Shown here: positions 11,175-13,224 of the stretch, in pieces | How positions within the stretch are numbered: the first letter of the stretch is position 1 | How the letters are laid out: every line of letters begins with the position of its first letter | From: Deltaproteobacteria bacterium | GTDB taxonomy: Bacteria; Desulfobacterota; Desulfobaccia; Desulfobaccales; 0-14-0-80-60-11 | Length of the DNA: 13,224 nt | NCBI GenBank assembly: GCA_016874945.1 | Contig: VGSO01000041.1 | Location: 1-13,224 of the forward strand | Direction of reading: 5' to 3' | Translations under genes and position numbers: made by a program | The notes under the pieces: model-generated | What the model was told of the DNA's origin: nothing | What the model saw: only the letters and a program-made list of their open reading frames with translations | Databases searched by the model: none

Positions 11175-12932
11175 TCACTTCAGAAAGCGGTTAGCTATAA
11201 GAAATTCCTCAACTTTATTGAAGGCATTGAAAAACAACGGCGTCCCGGAAAAAGATAAGGGACTGACCGGGCCTATGGTCATGAAAGAATAAGTGCGGGA
11301 GGCGAGGTCAAAAGAGGAATGTGGGTCGCGGAAAAGCTGATAGAGATCCAAGGCCGGACTAGCAGAGCCTACAAGCTGCCGCAGGGATTGAAATTCCTGT
11401 CCTAAGCCCAGCCCGAACCCAAAAAAGAAAATTCGCAATTGCTGAATGATCTCCATATCCAGGCTTGATAACGTCTGGCTTATGAAAAGCCATCCAAGTC
11501 CATATTTGCGGGTGGTGCGGGCTGCGTCGCGCAAAATAGCCCGGACTCCCCGGGCTGCATCGTCCTCTTTCGGCAACTCCCGGGGAGCCAGGCGATGCGC
11601 CTCATCTATGACTACCAGAGCATTTAGGCTTTGGCGTTCCTTGAAGAAATACTCTGCCGTTTGCGTCAGCCCATCAAGGAGGCGTTTGATCACCAAAGCC
11701 TGAATGCGGTCGTTCCAGAAAAGATCTTTGGCCTGTTCCTTTGAGAGATCAATAACCAGAAGGGGTCTTTTGGCGGCTTCTGGGTTTAGAAGCCAGCTCA
11801 ATGCCTGATTGACCGTTCTGGCCTGCGGCCGATCTTCCCGAAATAGTTCGGCCACCGGCTTCCAATAGTCCTCAAAAAACTCTTTTCCGTCTGCCTCTTC
11901 CAGGGCTGTTTTAAAACGTTCGCGGGGCCCCTCGGACCGATAGAAAATCTTTTGAACTTTTTCGTCTGCTAAAATCTCCCATGCTACCTGAAATGACTTA
12001 TCCAGATGCAGCTCTTTTAGCTTAACCTTTTTTTTCTGGAGCCTGTCGCAGAGTATGCTGCAAGCCAGTTGCCGGTTCTCGCTTTTAGGAATAGTGAGAC
12101 GTTCAAAAAATGGAGACTCAAATAAAATCTGTTCAAAGAGTTCCCACCGGTCCAAGACCAGGTTGCGCACAGTGAGAATGGCGGCGCTTTTTTCCAGGGA
12201 CTTGATCATTTCATTCATGGGAATTTGAAACTCTCCGGTGGCACCACCTCGCAGGTCTCCAGCAAATTCCCCCTGGGGATCGATTACCAAAAGGGCCATT
12301 CTGGGGTGACGCGCATAAGCTAAGAGAATCATTTTAGCCAAGACGGACTTTCCCGAACCGGTTTTTCCGAAGATCCCCAGGTGATAGGCCTCTCCAGCCC
12401 CGTCCGCACCGCGGTCAAAGTGCTTAAACCAGAGGGGAAGTCTGGGTCTTGAGCCGTAGACGTGGCCGAGATAATACATCTGCTCGGAATAGGGCCGCAG
12501 GAGTTTATCAAGAATTTCGTCATTGACCAGGTGAATGTGGGTGCCGGTAGAGGGAACAGTACCCATGATGCTGGGCTGGTAGCCGGCCGGACCGCCCTGA
12601 CTGAAGACGGCGCTGATGATCATCTTGCCCAGATGTGTGTCCTGGCGCTCGCTAACCGCTTCCACCCGTCCCCGCTGGCGGATCAGGCTGCGCATGGTGG
12701 GGTCTTCGTGCCAGACATTGCGCAGCTGTACTTCGGTGATCTGACCCAAGGCGTAATGGTTGGCCGAGTCCTGCAGATAGCGGAAGAGAGCCAGCTCTCC
12801 CACCAACTTCCGGGCCGCTGCCGCCCCCAAAATGTCCAGTGCCAATTCAGACGTGGAGGACGGGGAGCCGATCACTCCCAACCGTTCCGTACCATCGATG
12901 ATCCTGTCCAGTTCGCGTTCTGATGAAGCCAT
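11175..12932 (-). CDS. HerA-type DNA-translocating ATPase
   Basis: This 585-residue protein is a HerA/FtsK-superfamily ATPase that forms hexameric rings on DNA and works with NurA in end resection or related DNA processing. An N-terminal HAS-barrel-like region (about 15-170) precedes the ATPase core. The core shows Walker A GKTGSGKS at 189-196, LLVIDPQGEF at 214-223, Walker B VVIDEAHRL at 440-448 (Asp443, Glu444) and an arginine-containing ARTTRKYG at 471-478. Residues 240-380 are a long, mostly helical insertion. The start is the ATG at 12930-12932, four bases past the upstream stop, with GGGGAG eight bases before it. The frame stays open further upstream, but that part overlaps the preceding gene. 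GC content looks lower than in the left-hand genes (27 of 60 at 12001-12060). A defence role is possible but not shown. Confidence 0.88.
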   Translation of the reverse strand: MASSERELDRIIDGTERLGVIGSPSSTSELALDILGAAAARKLVGELALFRYLQDSANHYALGQITEVQLRNVWHEDPTMRSLIRQRGRVEAVSERQDTHLGKMIISAVFSQGGPAGYQPSIMGTVPSTGTHIHLVNDEILDKLLRPYSEQMYYLGHVYGSRPRLPLWFKHFDRGADGAGEAYHLGIFGKTGSGKSVLAKMILLAYARHPRMALLVIDPQGEFAGDLRGGATGEFQIPMNEMIKSLEKSAAILTVRNLVLDRWELFEQILFESPFFERLTIPKSENRQLACSILCDRLQKKKVKLKELHLDKSFQVAWEILADEKVQKIFYRSEGPRERFKTALEEADGKEFFEDYWKPVAELFREDRPQARTVNQALSWLLNPEAAKRPLLVIDLSKEQAKDLFWNDRIQALVIKRLLDGLTQTAEYFFKERQSLNALVVIDEAHRLAPRELPKEDDAARGVRAILRDAARTTRKYGLGWLFISQTLSSLDMEIIQQLRIFFFGFGLGLGQEFQSLRQLVGSASPALDLYQLFRDPHSSFDLASRTYSFMTIGPVSPLSFSGTPLFFNAFNKVEEFLIANRFLK

Positions 12933-12936
12933 AGGT

Positions 12937-13224
12937 TCATCTCCCCGATTCGCTCCGGTAACCATGCATGGCAAAGAAGACTTCGCCGATATCGCCGTCG
13001 TAGCGCTTGGATAAGCGCTGGGTGGCAACCTGGCGGAAGGTTGGTACCGCCCGTGCCAGAGCCTTGACGGTGCGGTCTGCCAGATAAAGCGGGTAAGGCT
13101 CCAGAATCGAGGGCACGGCGCACTGGTGTTTGATGCCCTGGACCACCACTGCCAGGCGGTGGGGGTTAAGGGCCACTTCTTTGGCAGTCTCAATTCGCAG
13201 GGCCGGCAGCCAATCGTGTGGTTT
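12937..13224 (-). CDS. C-terminal part of a probable NurA nuclease (5' end outside window)
   Basis: The frame is open from the right edge to a TGA at 12937-12939, giving the last 95 residues of a protein. The order nuclease-then-HerA with a four-base gap, and the segment LEPYPLYLADRTVKALARAV, suggest NurA, the 5'-3' nuclease partner of HerA. The PYPL..AD/H.. segment near the C-terminus resembles the family's final conserved motif, although Asp stands where archaeal members have His. The catalytic aspartates of NurA lie in the missing N-terminal part, so activity cannot be judged. The herA ribosome binding site overlaps the end of this gene, implying translational coupling. The identity rests mainly on context plus this one motif. 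Confidence 0.65.
   Translation of the reverse strand, partial: KPHDWLPALRIETAKEVALNPHRLAVVVQGIKHQCAVPSILEPYPLYLADRTVKALARAVPTFRQVATQRLSKRYDGDIGEVFFAMHGYRSESGR

Noticed and set aside
12933..13193. N-terminal extension of the HerA frame by 87 residues
   Set aside because: The extension overlaps a different frame that ends four bases before a well-placed ATG with its own ribosome binding site. The extension's residues are rich in Trp, Ser and Arg and look like an out-of-frame reading of the upstream gene.

Overview
The window looks like chromosomal DNA of a moderately GC-rich, Gram-negative-type bacterium. My best guess is a deltaproteobacterial (Desulfobacterota-like) lineage. This rests on the split transketolase, the tandem S41 proteases with N-terminal membrane anchors, the NurA-HerA pair and intergenic DNA crowded with short palindromes and heptamer arrays. 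The lineage is an inference from general resemblance, not from any search. No rRNA, tRNA, CRISPR array or transposase gene was seen.

Layout from left to right. (1) 1-472, minus: the 5' part of an AT-rich membrane-anchored protein of unknown function, running off the left edge. (2) 500-2943, minus: gatA and gatC, two subunits of the GatCAB tRNA amidotransferase, separated by 698 bases of repeats. (3) 3325-7789, plus: a tight four-gene cluster with the N- and C-terminal halves of transketolase, then two S41 (CtpA-type) peptidase paralogues. The first paralogue has lost both catalytic residues and the second has kept them. (4) 8262-9638, plus: der (engA), the double-GTPase ribosome assembly factor, with an N-terminus that appears to be made from repeat DNA. 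(5) 9639-10002: a repeat island ending in a strong terminator that faces the minus-strand genes. (6) 10003-13224, minus: an 82-residue protein of unknown function with its own promoter and terminator, a creatininase-family metal-dependent amidohydrolase, a HerA-type DNA-translocating ATPase and the 3' end of a probable nurA nuclease gene.

Functionally these are mostly housekeeping modules: tRNA-dependent amidation (GatA, GatC), pentose phosphate carbon exchange (transketolase), periplasmic proteolysis (the S41 pair), ribosome maturation (Der) and DNA end processing (NurA-HerA). The unusual material lies between the genes and in the S41 pair. Three intergenic islands (1961-2658, 7790-8261, 9639-9933) carry arrays of related heptamers (AAAACCG, AAAACTC and variants) at both ends in opposite orientation, with palindromic REP-like elements between them. 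One island also holds a MITE-like element with about 24-base terminal inverted repeats and two opposed G-quadruplex-type tracts. A fourth array, of a third heptamer type, lies between gatC and its candidate promoter.
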